A stretch of DNA of 64,000 bases from Hypomesus transpacificus (lineage: Eukaryota; Chordata; Actinopteri; Osmeriformes; Osmeridae), in the NCBI RefSeq assembly GCF_021917145.1, contig NC_061078.1, forward strand, positions 7,417,076 to 7,481,075, given 5' to 3'. The stretch's first letter is position 1; each line of letters begins with the position of its first letter. A model generated the notes under the pieces. The model was not told the DNA's origin and made no database searches. It was given only the letters and a program-made list of their open reading frames with translations. A program made the translations under genes and the position numbers. Below, in pieces: positions 23,245 through 35,200 of the stretch.

Positions 23245-24933
23245 GCTTTCAAAATAAATTAAATCTTCTGAAGACTTTCAGTGTTATTATTAACATGAAA
23301 CACATTGGAATAATATATAACGCCCACTGGTTCTGTAAAATATGTTTTATTGATAAACTATACAATAAATTTGATAAAACTATAAAGACCAGGTCATAGA
23401 CCTATTTGATAGAAAGCCAGGTTGTCTGTAAGTCAGACTACCGTTGTGGTGTAGAGCCTATTTTAACAATGAAACAAAACTAGTTTCACTGTTGTAACCA
23501 ATAATGTGATCAGGAAGTCACATGATCCAGAAACCCCCCACACATATGCTCTGATTGTCTGTTGCCAAAATAGCCTATCACCCTGACACACCTCCACACG
23601 TTATCCATATTGGAGCCTTGATTGCTACAAAGTCTATATTTCATGATTATTTGTAGATCTGAAGGTTTGGGTTTTGAGCATAGCCCTTCGAGAGGAGGGA
23701 GTAGAGTGGACTGTACTGTACTGTCTGACTGGATCAAAGATACCATGTCTGTGTACACACATGGTAACACACATACAGACACAACAAGCATATGTTCTGT
23801 TCCAACTCATGATTGGATAAAAGTGCAATGGAAAATACAGAGATCAGTAATTATTATCATTAATTATTTTAATGGAAATGTTTGGGTTGTTCAGGACATC
23901 AGGATGTGGGCAGTTTATTCAGAGGTGAATGACATATATCTAATATTTCTACATCAGAGGCTGATGCAGAAGGAAACCACCACGAGCAGCTGACACTCAA
24001 CACACAACGTGTTCCTGAACCACTAACCTAGCAGCTGACGTAAACCTGTTTCATCCAGACAAAGAAGTACTGTAGTACTTCTTTGACTAACCCTATATCT
24101 ATAATACATTTATTTTGTGTGTACTGTATGCCTACAATACATTATTGTATGTATTTAATATCAATAATGTGTGTTTATTGAATATATACTACACTGTATA
24201 TCCGTGACAAATATGTATTTATTGTTAATGTATACTGTATGTCTATAATAAATATATATACTGCATTGTGTATACTGTTTTGTACTGCATTTCTATGATT
24301 CCCTGTCTAATGTCAGTGTAAGCTGCCCCCCTTGACTAGAGCACAGCTCCAGATATATCTGTAAGAGGCACCTTCCCTCCACCCCGACACACGGTCTCCC
24401 ATCCTGACTGGGTCTGAGTGGGCCACACCCTGACCAGAGGGTTACCTGGAGAGAACAGGAACCTGCAGAAGGAGAGGGCTTCAATGCAAAGGCTTCCATT
24501 CAGTTTCCCTCAATGACCTGCCTGGGTCACATAGGGTCACACATGACCTGTGACCTGAGTTCTTGACCACCCTTGCACCTCAGTGGCCCGTAGTTTGCCC
24601 CATATGGCACAAAGAGTCCACTGTGTCATTTCACTGTAACTTGTGTTAAAGTATTTGAAAGAGAGTGTGAGGGAACATGTGTGTGAATGTGTGTGTGTGT
24701 GTGTGTGTGTGTACACACACTTTATACCGTGCACACCTTATTTACTATTTGCCCCATGTCCGTGTGTGTGTGACTGAGTGTAAACACATGTACATAGTGT
24801 TGTCAATTGTAAACAGCAGTGTTTCAGCTTGTCTGTTTAGCCATGCTGTAAAACAGTCATTGGTTGCAAAGGATCCTGGGATATGTAGTTGAGTCCTTGA
24901 GGTTGTAGTCATGAAGGCAGTGTCATGGCAGTC
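23245..24933. other. 3' intergenic region between slc7a6os and slc7a6
   Basis: No coding exon is seen. It must contain the 3' untranslated region of slc7a6; a reverse-strand poly(A) signal candidate is TTTATT at 24218-24223. A TG tract lies at 24692-24713, and 24050-24300 is very AT-rich with direct TGTATACTGTATG-like repeats. Confidence 0.55.
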
Positions 24934-26182
24934 CTACTCACTCTTGTCCAACTCAGTCAGAACACAGAAGCAGGTATACTGGGTAAAACTGGTGATGGCA
25001 TCTAGAACAACAGAGAGAAGATGAAGAAGAAGAGAAGGCAGAGTGGGAGAAGATGTACGCATATAAGAGAGAGAGAGAGGTCAAGTTTGACCCTCTTCAT
25101 ATTTCAGCTACATCACCTACGTACTTATTAAGAGTTTAGAGTTTTCAAGGTTATGAACATTAGGTTATTTTAGAAAACAAGGTTAAATGTAAAGGCTTTC
25201 AGGGGAGGGTTGAACGGGTGCGGTGAGGTGACTCACGGAGCATCTTGGTGACGTAGGGCGGCCGGCGGTCCTCGGGGAGGTGGATACCCAGGAAGTAGAC
25301 AGGCACACCGGAGAGGGCAATGCCGATGCCTATGAGGGAGTTGATGGTGTCGCTGTAGAGGGGCACTGCCACCAGGAACACGGTGCACATGCAGAACACC
25401 ACGGGGTACAGCAGCGTCAGCTGGGGGGCGGGAGCACAGGCGGGAAAACCTCCAATTATGGTCTCATTTTGATGAAGTGCTTAATCCAGATGTTTGTTAA
25501 TAAGGAGGCCGGAACAGGGTTGTTCAATGTGCAGGTGGGTTGTACGTACAGGTGAGGGGTGTGTGCAGGTGGGGTGTACGGTATGTGTGTGCAGGTGAGA
25601 TGCGTGTGTCCCCTTAGTATTAGTTAGTATTACTTCATTAGACTTTAAACTTTTGGATATCATAGTTAGACTTGTTTAAACTTAGACCACTTATTTAAGA
25701 TCTACTCCTATATGTTGAATGTATGCATCTTCCTGACAAAGTCAATTCCTTGTCTGTGCAAACTTTCATGGCGATTAAAACCCTTTCTGATTCTCATTCT
25801 GGTGTACAGGTCTGGTCTGTGGCTGGCTAACCTTGAGAGGCCTGGGTCTGTCTGGCTCCTTGAAGCGCAGGTAGATCTGACCTGCGATGGACAGCCCCAT
25901 GAAGAACCAGTAGCTGAAGCTGTAATAGTTGATGAGCTGGAAGACGTCCTCCACCGTCAGGTAGACCAGGGTCATGGCACACTGCCAGGTATCCGCACAC
26001 AAACACATACGCAGACAGGAAGACACAAACAACTTCTGGTCTGACAACGTCTTTGTTCTCTGACAGGACACACCAAGAGCAGATTCTGATGAATACCACC
26101 ATGGGGCAGTACAGCAGAAGTTTTCAGCGGGGTTTAAAGGACAGGATAGATGGTCTAGGGTAGAGGGTGGAGAGAGTACGTG

Positions 26183-26217
<35 letters not shown>

Positions 26218-28078
26218 CTTACGTTGAAGAGAAGAGCAGGTACAGGGGTGTACCTCTCAGCATGGATCATGGAAAGAGCATCAGGGAGGTGACCTTCACG
26301 AGCTCCCACGAAGAACAACCTGCAGGTCCACACAGACACACAGACACACAAGCTCTCCGTTGAGGGCTCGGTACACATCAACACAGGATGGCACGAAGGG
26401 AAGCCTGATCAAATGACGCTGCTGCCGTGGTAACACTACAATTAGAACACCCATAAAGTTTAGGGTGCAGAGTGTCCGTGTGCAAGGGTGTGGGTGGAGA
26501 TGTGTGTGTGTTTGTGTCTGTGGAGGTTACCTGGAGGCAGCAATGATGGAGGCATTGAGTCCTCCGTAGCAGGACAGAGCCACCGCGATGGGGATGGTCC
26601 AGCTCATGACACCCAGAGTGTGGTCTGCAAATGTCTGCGGAGGAACACAGCACAGCAGAGTCACACAAACACGGCACCTCCACACGCACGTTCCACTGTG
26701 TCTGAGTTTCTCACAGCCAGTGGCAGAGCTCCTGGGGGTGGTTGGTTTGGCAACTCACCACGGCAACGGCGTCGCTGGCCAGGATGGCGCTCATGTCGAG
26801 TACGGTGTAGTACGCCACGTTAGTCATAATGTAAATCACCGTGACGATTGGCATGGAGATGGCGATGGACAGGGGCAGGTTCCTATGGAAACGAGACAAG
26901 AAGGTTATTCGGGCAGCCATATGAAATGGAAATGACTAGAATAGAACAAACAGTAACACATGAATGTGTTTTTATCGTAAAAAGCGTGTAAATATCAAGG
27001 TCTGTGGGAGGACCTCTCAGGGTTCTTGATTTCCTCCGTAACAAAATTGAGCGTGTCCCAGCCAGAGTAAGAGAAGAGGGCAGAGTAGAGGGCCAGGGCA
27101 ATGTCACCAGGGTTCACTGACGAGCCCTCGAACGAAGCCTCAAAGTTCACTGTGTTACCTAGGAGACATGAGACAGAAGAAGTCATTATGGAAACCCTGT
27201 GGAAGGACGGCACTACATAGTTTAATTTACTGAATGTGGGCAGCATGTGGCAAGTGTGTGGTCAGTGTGTGGTCAGTGAGTGGTCAGTGAGTGGTCAGTG
27301 TGTGGTCAGTGTCTGGTCAGTGTGTGGTCAGTGTGTGGTCAGTGTGTGGTCAGTGTCTGGTCAGTGTCTGGTCAGTGCGTGGTCAGTGAGTGGTCAGTGA
27401 GTGTTCAGTGAGTGGTCAGTGAGTGGTCAGTGTGTGGTCAGTGTGTGGTCAGTGTGTGGTCAGTGAGTGGTCAGTGTCTGGTCACCCACCAAGGCAGAGC
27501 TTGACGATGCCGGTGATGATGATGACGATGAGCGCTGCCACCTTGGCGTAGGTGAAGACATCCTGGACCCTGGTGCCCCACTTCACATACGCAGAGTTGA
27601 TGAATGTCAGCAGGCCTTAACCAATCAGAGAAAAGAGAGAGGCATATCAGTTAAAAACATGCATTTGACTTTTCATTGCTCAAGTGGATGATCATCAGCC
27701 GGCTTAAGCCAATCACAGGAGAGAGTGACACACGGCTGACCAATTATCAAGAGCTGAACTGATACCATTCCAACAATTTTCTGCATGTCCTTTGAGCATA
27801 CACAGCAGCAGCAGCAGACCTGTAGAACAAGTTCAGACTGGTTTAAAGTACCGCGTCAAGTTCAACCAGTCAAAAACAGACACATAAGACAGCGTGTACC
27901 TTGCAGCACGTGCCCACAGACTGTTTACTGTGTGAGAGATAGAGGATGAGACGGATCGAGACAGAGACAAAGAGGGAGAAGAACGTGAGGAAGAACAATG
28001 CTGTGAACAAGCGTTTACCTGTGAGCGTCTATGTTTGGCTCAGTGTGCAGAGAGCATGTTAAAAACAAGCAGTAAGGA

Positions 28079-28115
<37 letters not shown>

Positions 28116-28615
28116 GCAGAGAACTACTCACAGATGCAGGCGGCAGCCAGCAGTCGGGCCCCAGCGTACGGGGGCTCGCAGGTGGGGAAGAGCGGCTGCA
28201 CCAGGTAGTTGGCGAAGGTGATGGCGATAACGGCCTGGCTGGTGGGCTCAATGATCAGCAGCGATGTCCACAGCCGGATGAAGGCAATGAAGCCTCCGAA
28301 GGCCTCCAGGATGTAGGCATAGCTGGCACCCGATTTGGTGATGGTAGTGCCCAGCTCTGCGTAGCACAGCGCCCCGATCACGGAGAACATGCCCCCGATG
28401 GCCCAGATGACCAGCGACAGCCCGTAGGAGGCGCTGTAGATCAGTACTCCTTTGGGGGAGACGAAGATGCCGGAGCCGATCATGTTGCCCACGATGAGGC
28501 TGACACCGTTGAGGAGGGAGATCTCCTTCTTCAGCTGCATGCTCTCTTTAGGAGGGGCCGGGGGCGAGGGGGTGGAGCCACCGTTCAACTTCCTGCTCTC
28601 TTCCTGGTTTTCCAT
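24934..28615 (-). CDS. slc7a6: y+L amino-acid transporter 2 (SLC7A6), light chain
   Basis: Nine coding exons on the minus strand join in frame to about 493 aa: 28615-28132, 27615-27490, 27158-27014, 26882-26759, 26634-26531, 26319-26223, 25981-25832, 25420-25237, 25001-24934. The APC-superfamily signatures are clear: [21 protein letters not shown] in TM1 (written as two overlapping blocks in the family), [44 protein letters not shown] and [17 protein letters not shown]. The C-terminus CFCVLTELD resembles SLC7A6, while [13 protein letters not shown] resembles SLC7A7; the slc7a6os neighbour settles it. Such proteins pair with SLC3A2 through a conserved cysteine and exchange cationic for neutral amino acids with sodium at the plasma membrane. 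An upstream non-coding exon ends at a donor at 30880. Confidence 0.95.
26184..26216. repeat. Homopolymer of 33 G (C33 in the slc7a6 transcript)
   Basis: Counted directly. In the slc7a6 pre-mRNA it follows the exon 6 donor immediately: GTAAGA then 33 C. Assembly length of such a run is unreliable. Confidence 0.9.
27247..27484. repeat. 10-bp minisatellite in slc7a6, touching an exon 2 donor
   Basis: About 24 copies of a 10-bp unit (TGTGGTCAGT and GAGTGGTCAG-type variants). The array stops about 5 bp from the exon 2 boundary at 27490, so on the minus strand the intron begins GTGGGT and runs straight into the array. Confidence 0.92.
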
Positions 28616-28732
28616 GGTGATGTACTGCTATCAGAGACACAAGGCCTCTGGGTGGTGTACTACCTGCCCTGGAGAGAGAAGCAGAAAGAGTCTATGTCTG
28701 AGGCTAGATCTAACGGTCACGTCTAGGGGTCA

Positions 28733-29052
28733 GGGCTGGGTCTAGGGGTCAGGGCTGGGTCTAGGGGTCAGGGCTGGGTCTAGGGGTCAGGGCTGGGTCT
28801 AGGGGTCAGGGCTGGGTCTAGGGGTCAGGGCTGGGTCTAGGGGTCAGGGCTGGGTCTAGGGGTCAGGGCTGGGTCTAGGGGTCAGGGCTGGGTCTAGGGG
28901 TCAGGGCTGGGTCTAGGGGTCAGGGCTGGGTCTAGGGGTCAGGGCTGGGTCTAGGGGTCAGGGCTGGGTCTAGGGGTCAGGGATGGGTCTAGGGGTCAGG
29001 GCTGGGTCTAGGGGTCAGGGCTGGGTCTAGGGGTCAGGGATGGGTCTAGGGG
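28733..29052. repeat. 19-bp minisatellite in slc7a6 intron 1
   Basis: About 17 near-perfect copies of a unit reading CTGGGTCTAGGGGTCAGGG; two copies have GGA in place of GGC. The array resumes for one unit at 29263 after a SINE insertion. Confidence 0.95.
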
Positions 29053-29262
29053 CACCCCAGTAACGTACCGGAGTGCACCATTTAGGCTGAGGCCTCGCTC
29101 CGGCAGCCTGGGTTTCAAATCCGGCCCAGGCCCTTTACCACATGTGTCCCCTCTCTCTCTCCCCACATGTCCTGTCCTCTCTACACACATGATGTCTACC
29201 CCCAAAAATATAAAGGCAGTAACGCTCCTAAAAATATATCCGAAAAAAAAAGAAAATGAACC
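29053..29262 (+). mobile_element. tRNA-type SINE inserted in the minisatellite
   Basis: The 5' part contains AGGCTGAGGCCT and a B-box-like GGGTTTCAAATCC. A CT-rich body (CCCCTCTCTCTCTCC) follows, then TATAAAGGCAGTAACG and an A-rich tail (29233-29250). The 11-bp sequence GGGTCTAGGGG flanks both ends (29042-29052 and 29263-29273). It can serve as the target duplication, though it is also minisatellite sequence. Confidence 0.75.
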
Positions 29263-29273
29263 GGGTCTAGGGG

Positions 29274-30878
29274 TCAGATCTTGGTTTAAGGTGTTGGACT
29301 GTGTGAAAGGGATAGGGGCGGGGCAAACCTTTGTGGTGGGCATGTAAGGAATGTAATCAATGTTCAGTAGCTTGACTTGACATTGGGAATGTGTTTGTTT
29401 CGAGGTGTGTTTGCGAGACGCTGTCAGGAGGAATGCCTCGGTGCAGTGTTAGACCAGGCAGCTTCACATGCAGCACATGCAGGCTTCCCTGTTCTCAGGA
29501 GGCTCATATGAAAGGAGGTACCAGCCACTGTACACCCACCCATCTGGAGATGCTGCCAGGGCCAGGCTGGTACTGTGTGTGGGTAGACGGAGATGAAGCC
29601 ACACCCCTGAGACTTCTGGGGATCTCCCAAGCTCTATCAACTCCACAGTTAAGCTCAAACCTGTGGCTGTAGAGGGGGGATCAGAGCATTGCTGTATGCC
29701 CACTCTCTCCTCTAGACACCAGATCATCATAAAAGAAGGGACCTGTGGTGCTATCACGATGGATACCACTGTGGCATGGCACACACAGGGAGAGAGTTAG
29801 AGAGAGAGACAGAGAGAGAAAAAGAAAGAGAGAAAAGAGAGAGAGAGGACAAAAGGGAGACTAACAGTGAAAAAAGAAATGAACAGAGAGAGAAAAGAGA
29901 GAGTGTGAAAGCCAGTAGATCAGCTCCCCTTCCTGTGCCTCTCTGCAAGTGTGTTCATTATAAGTAAATTATTTGTTCTTTTGTTAAAGGTACATGTAAT
30001 AAAACAATACTTCTTTGCTGGGCTTTCATACACCTGTTTTCTCTCTCACTCTCTCACTCAATTTCAATTGAATTCATAAAAAAAAAAAATACAAAGCAGC
30101 CCACAGATAACACCTACAATTATTAACACATGTATAGCCAGTCAGTAAACTTAATCATCATCAATCATAAAACAAACATCCATACAAGAAATAGTAACAG
30201 ATGTTTGTTTGTGTGTTTTTGTATAGGCTATGTGTGTATAATTACAAAACAAAATGCTGAGATAATGAATAGTTTGAACAGGCTTAAAAGTTACACTTGG
30301 TTAATTCACTGTCCTTCAAGTTGAGACACTGTAATAGCGTAGGCTTATTGCATTGTTGAATTGTTTGGTTTCTTTCTTGATTGCTTTAATCGGGAATTAT
30401 TATGGGAATCGACCTAATTCTGCACAACATACATTTGTGGATTTTTTTCTCTGTCTCTCTCTCACACACACACGCACACACAATATGACCAATATCCAAC
30501 AAGGTGGTATGGTACCTAGTCTACTTGAATATCTCGCTGGCGTTTGTAAGACAGCCAACCAACACCACAATGACTGCTGTTAACAACAATAACTCTTTTC
30601 TGAGGGCGTCTCGCTTGGTAACAAGAAAATCGAAAGAATCAGACACACTAGCCTACTGTACTTTGTAGAAAAATAGAGCGTTCGTCATATTTCCGCTTCA
30701 GCTTAAGACCACTTATTGTAAAAAAAATCTACATCTTGGAGAAAAGAAAAAAAAACACTCTTTGTCCTCGTACATGTACAGTAGCCTACAGTAGGGTAAA
30801 ATGATGTGAGCTGTAAAGAATGTTTATTTGCGTACGAATTGAAACATTTGCCTTTGTCAAGTGTACCAACTTTGTCTT
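29274..30878. other. Remainder of slc7a6 intron 1
   Basis: No coding exon is seen. A GA-rich stretch lies at 29797-29910 and an A-run at 30079-30090. The rest is unremarkable AT-rich sequence. Confidence 0.5.
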
Positions 30879-30880
30879 AC

Positions 30881-31010
30881 CTTGGTCGTATTGTCCGTTT
30901 ATCGGTGTTAACAGATTGCCAGGACGTCCGACCTCCGCCGCATCCTTTACCGAAAACAACCGGCTCTGACACAAGGTAGGAGGCAAACCACTTAGGTCAC
31001 GTGACGAATA
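30881..31010 (-). promoter_or_regulatory. slc7a6: Non-coding first exon and core promoter region of slc7a6
   Basis: On the minus strand a good donor (CCAAG then GTAAGAC) ends an exon at 30881. The ATG exon begins at an acceptor at 28668, which implies an upstream untranslated exon. Moderately CpG-rich sequence (30900-31000) and E-boxes lie upstream. The transcription start was not resolved. Confidence 0.6.
30996..31005. promoter_or_regulatory. Perfect CLEAR/TFEB-type palindrome GTCACGTGAC
   Basis: The 10-bp sequence equals the published CLEAR consensus bound by TFEB/TFE3/MITF. A second TCACGTGA core lies at 31027-31034. Both sit about 115-150 bp upstream of the slc7a6 first-exon donor. Confidence 0.7.
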
Positions 31011-31039
31011 TAGTCGAACATAAGGATCACGTGAAGACT

Positions 31040-32284
31040 TCCAAGAACGTAGTGAAGAAGACAACCGGCTGGTATCTTTCCCTTCAAAAAAAACACTCGC
31101 TGGAAGATTGTTGCTAGGGAAACCTTAATGTGACCAATTATGGCATATGGTACTACAACGTTCTGAACACCCTAGCCAGATATTTCAGTATGGTTTGGCT
31201 TAAGTAGCCTATATTTAGACTTATAATATTACGGTCGGAAAATGCACTGTAAAAATGCATAATCTTCATGTTAAAGAGTAGGCCTATAGAAGCGTGGCGG
31301 GGATTGAGTACAAACTATTCGCGACTGTCATCAATGCAAAAGACAACCCTAAATCTCACAACTAAAGAGAATGTCCTCTGCCGCCCTGGCAACATGGGGA
31401 TTTGGGAATATAGGTAGGTGCCGTTTCAAGGACACTGCAGGACAGTGCGAAGACCAAACGTGTAATTAGACATCATCCGTTAGAATTTGTGCAGCACGAG
31501 GGACAGCGGAGTCATAACTCAGCAGAATGTGACGTTCACACGCAGGTTCAAAAAACACACATACACACTTGCTCTCTCACACAAACGCAACCCTCCATAC
31601 ACATATATCCATGTTAATACATTCTACAACCTTCGTAAAAGCCATCTATCAGAAGCAGTGGGCTACCCTTCACTGGAAGAGGGGTCTCCTCTGGGGAGGA
31701 AATAAAGAGAGCACAGATAAGACTGCGTCAGTAGCCTGTATACAGCCCCCTCAGGAAACATGCAGGACAAAACTGCTCACTATGCATACACACACAGGCA
31801 CAGGAAAGGGTTTTGCATTCTCACTGACATAACTCTTTCTGATCATTTTATTAGGCTACAGAAATCATTAATTAAAGCAATATGTACACATATATATATA
31901 CAAAGATGTATACAGCACACAGTGACAACAATCATTTAACCCGTCATTTTGTTTTCTACATAAAAGTATCTCTAAAAAAGTAGTCTTGAAAGTGCCAAAC
32001 GAAGGTTCTCGCAATGAAGCTCCAAGGAACTGAACAGCGAAAGGATTAAGCTAAAAACTAAAGTGCTACTTCAACACAAACTAGCTTTATATTTGGAATT
32101 AATGTTCATCAAGAAAATAAGCTTATAACCGGTAAAAAAAAATATGAAGCTTTCATTTGAACATGTTTAGAAATATACAGTAGCTCAAGTTTGTTTTACA
32201 ATAATTTCAGTGCAATAAGGTGAAACGTTTGAGTTTGTTTGAAATGTCAAGGGGTGGTGGTCCAGGCCAGCTGTCCATACGATC
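31040..32284. other. Intergenic region and 3' untranslated region of adgrg1
   Basis: No coding exon is seen. A reverse-strand poly(A) signal TTTATT at 31847-31852 would give adgrg1 a 3' untranslated region of about 430 bp. Confidence 0.6.
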
Positions 32285-35200
32285 TCAGCTGCAGGTCTTC
32301 TCTTGCAGCATGTGTTGTCTGGCGGATCCAGTGCTGCTGCCCTGCGAGCTACAGTCTGACTGCTTCCTCATCTTATTTAGAATGTAAAACCGTAGCATCA
32401 GGAAGAACCCTGCGAGACAACACAGAATGTTAGCCTCAAACAACAGTCAACAGCTGAGATTCTAGAACACAGAATGTTCGTGTCCGTCATCAGTCAACAA
32501 CAGAGATTCTAGAATGCAAACATTTTAAAGAGTCATTATCTTGTTGTTGAACATTGCTGCATTGTTGTCCACTGTCAAGTACACTGTCTTACATAATAAT
32601 GGCTGGGAAGATGCAGATTGAACTTCAACCGTGATATTACATATGTTATCCCCAGCACTAAGTTCCCTACATTTCTGACCTGATAAGTAACCTGTGTTTC
32701 TAATCAAAATAAATCATATACTTAAACATTTCTCTTTAAGCTTCAACCCCAAGTTAGAAAACAAGGGTTTAAGGTGTGTTAACTGGAGCTCAGTGTGCTT
32801 CTGGCATCGTGGAGTGATGTTCTGTCCAGATACAGGGCCCAGCTCCTAAGTGAGACTGCGGTGGCTGAATAGGAGAGGAAACAGCTGTGGTGCTGATATG
32901 CTGCTGCTGACTGGTTGAGACTGGGGCCATTGTCCCTGAGGCAGAGCTACACAATAGACTGCTGGCCCAGGTTCACAAACTCAGAAAATATGATTACATT
33001 ATTATTGTGTGTCAAATTGAACCCGGTCTGATTTCTACTATTCCAATTTAAATTATTCCACAGTTGTAAGTATCATGAGAGTATTGGGCCTGCTGTGTTC
33101 TACATTGAGTACTGTTTCTTATAAATGTTGTACAACATTTATAAGAAACATTACTTTCTCATTCTGTTCAGTCTTTTTTACATAAAAAAGTTTTGTGGGT
33201 GCTTTTTTACATAAAAAAGACTGAACAGAATGAGAGACCAGCTGTGATGCTCAGTGGCCAGTGTCTCACCCTGGAAGGAGTTGAGGATGCAGAAGGAGAA
33301 GTGGATGACGTCAGAGAGCGGCCCAAAGTCCAGGAAGCCCAGCCCCCAGGTGGTCCCAAACAGGCAGCTCAAGCCCCAGATGCTGAGGAAGGCCACACGG
33401 TTCTTCTTCCACTCAGGCCGGTTCTGTATCTTCTTCATAACCAGGCCCAGCATCAGCAGGCCAGAGAGAACCACCAGTGTCAGGAATGACAGGTTGGTGA
33501 GGTAGTGGGCAATGAGGGCGGAGTCAGATGTAACCAGCCAGCACCTGCAGGTACACATACACACATTTCACACCTCCGTTGCTGATAGCATGCTGATTTT
33601 GTCGTGGAAGCCCTTAGCCTGGTGTGGAAAACCCTGCTAGTATAACACATGAACAAACCCAGCATAGATATACACACAATGTAGATAGACTGTCTGTCTA
33701 TATGATCAAGACTGTAGATATCCACACTGAGTGCAGAGGTGGGCCCTTCCACCCTACACCTGAGTTAACAGCTGATCTAACCTAACATTCTCGTCATCAT
33801 CTGGACTGCAGCCAGCTCCTTACATCTTGTAGGGGTTGCTGACGTCATCCATTGGTATGACCTGCCTCACACCATAGATGTCTGGCATGGTAAACAGGAC
33901 AACGACTGGGATGGCAGGAACACCTGTTAGTGGAAGTAAAGTTACATTTAGTGAAATATATAACACTCATCTCCTTCTCCCTCAAAGGGAAGCCTTGTTA
34001 AGAGGTCATTTTATTTTTCTTTAGTACATGCTTTTATACAGATACATTTTGTTAGACTGCCAGTCAATAACTAGACAGACACAGTCACAGAGTAGCACTG
34101 ACCAATCATATCTGATATCCTTTGCATACTCTCACTCACCGAAGCCTATCAGATACCACATATAGGTCTTCAGGGAGGGGCTGAAGACCATGTAGACCAA
34201 CCAGAAAGTGTGAAACACCTCGAGGGCCATCCAGGAGAAGGAAGCGAGGAGGCTGTAGTGCAGAGCAGCACCCACAATCTTGCACAGCTCAGCTCCGACC
34301 ACATTAGCCAGTGTGCCAGTGAAGAAGAAGAAGAAGTTGAGGCAGAAGAGGGACGTGGCCAGACCCCGGTGGACTGGAGCTGACGTTTCCTTAGCTCTCC
34401 TGAGAGGAGGGATGCAGAGAGGGAGAGAAAGAGAGAGAGAGAGAGCCAGAGAGAGAGAGAGAGAGAGCCAGAGAGAGAGAGAGAGAGAGAGAGGAGAAAG
34501 TGTAGAAGTTACCATAATCCTTGAGCAACAAATGCCAATGCTGAGTGGTCATGTCTACAAGTGTCCAGTAGATGTACCTCTGCTTGGTCAGAAAGATGAG
34601 GAGAGCCACACAGCTGACCATTGAGGCAGCGCAGCCCAGATATGTGATGATGGTCAGAGACAGCAGGTGGCGCACCGGCCGCGACTTCAGTTCCTGATGG
34701 ACAAAGAGGACAGAGGTCACAGGTCACCAAGGAGTAACTGCCCACTATGTGCATGTCATGTGCTTCATGAACAAAGTTGGACTGCTTGATTCAGGACATT
34801 ACAATTGTACATGATCTACTGCAGCATGTACATAACACTAATGGTTTATGTATGCAAGTGTTTTTTTATAAACCCCATGCATGTGTGTAAGAGTGTGTGA
34901 AGGACAGCATAGCTTACCACCAAGATGGTGAAGTATGTCAGGTGGTTGCAGTGACACGTTGTGACCTCTAGGCTGCTCTCATTCGTCTTACAGCCATCTC
35001 TCCTCCAATGGACTGAGGTGTCTGAAAACACCACCACATCCACTAGTAAGCACATCTCACCAACGATATAAGATCACTGGTCAGCTAGGAGTCAATGATG
35101 TTTCCATTTGAATATAATAAAATATATATATTCTCAAAGCCAGAAATGTGCCATTTGAAATCACTCTAATTAATAATATACTGTGTAAACAATTAAACTA

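Noticed and set aside
26995..28615. slc7a6 called as SLC7A7 (y+LAT1)
   Set aside because: Some TM residues favour SLC7A7, but the [10 protein letters not shown]-terminus and the tail-to-tail slc7a6os neighbour point to SLC7A6.
29116..29134. Possible tRNA gene (B-box-like GGGTTTCAAATCC)
   Set aside because: No cloverleaf could be built; the CT-rich body and A-rich tail show that it is a SINE.
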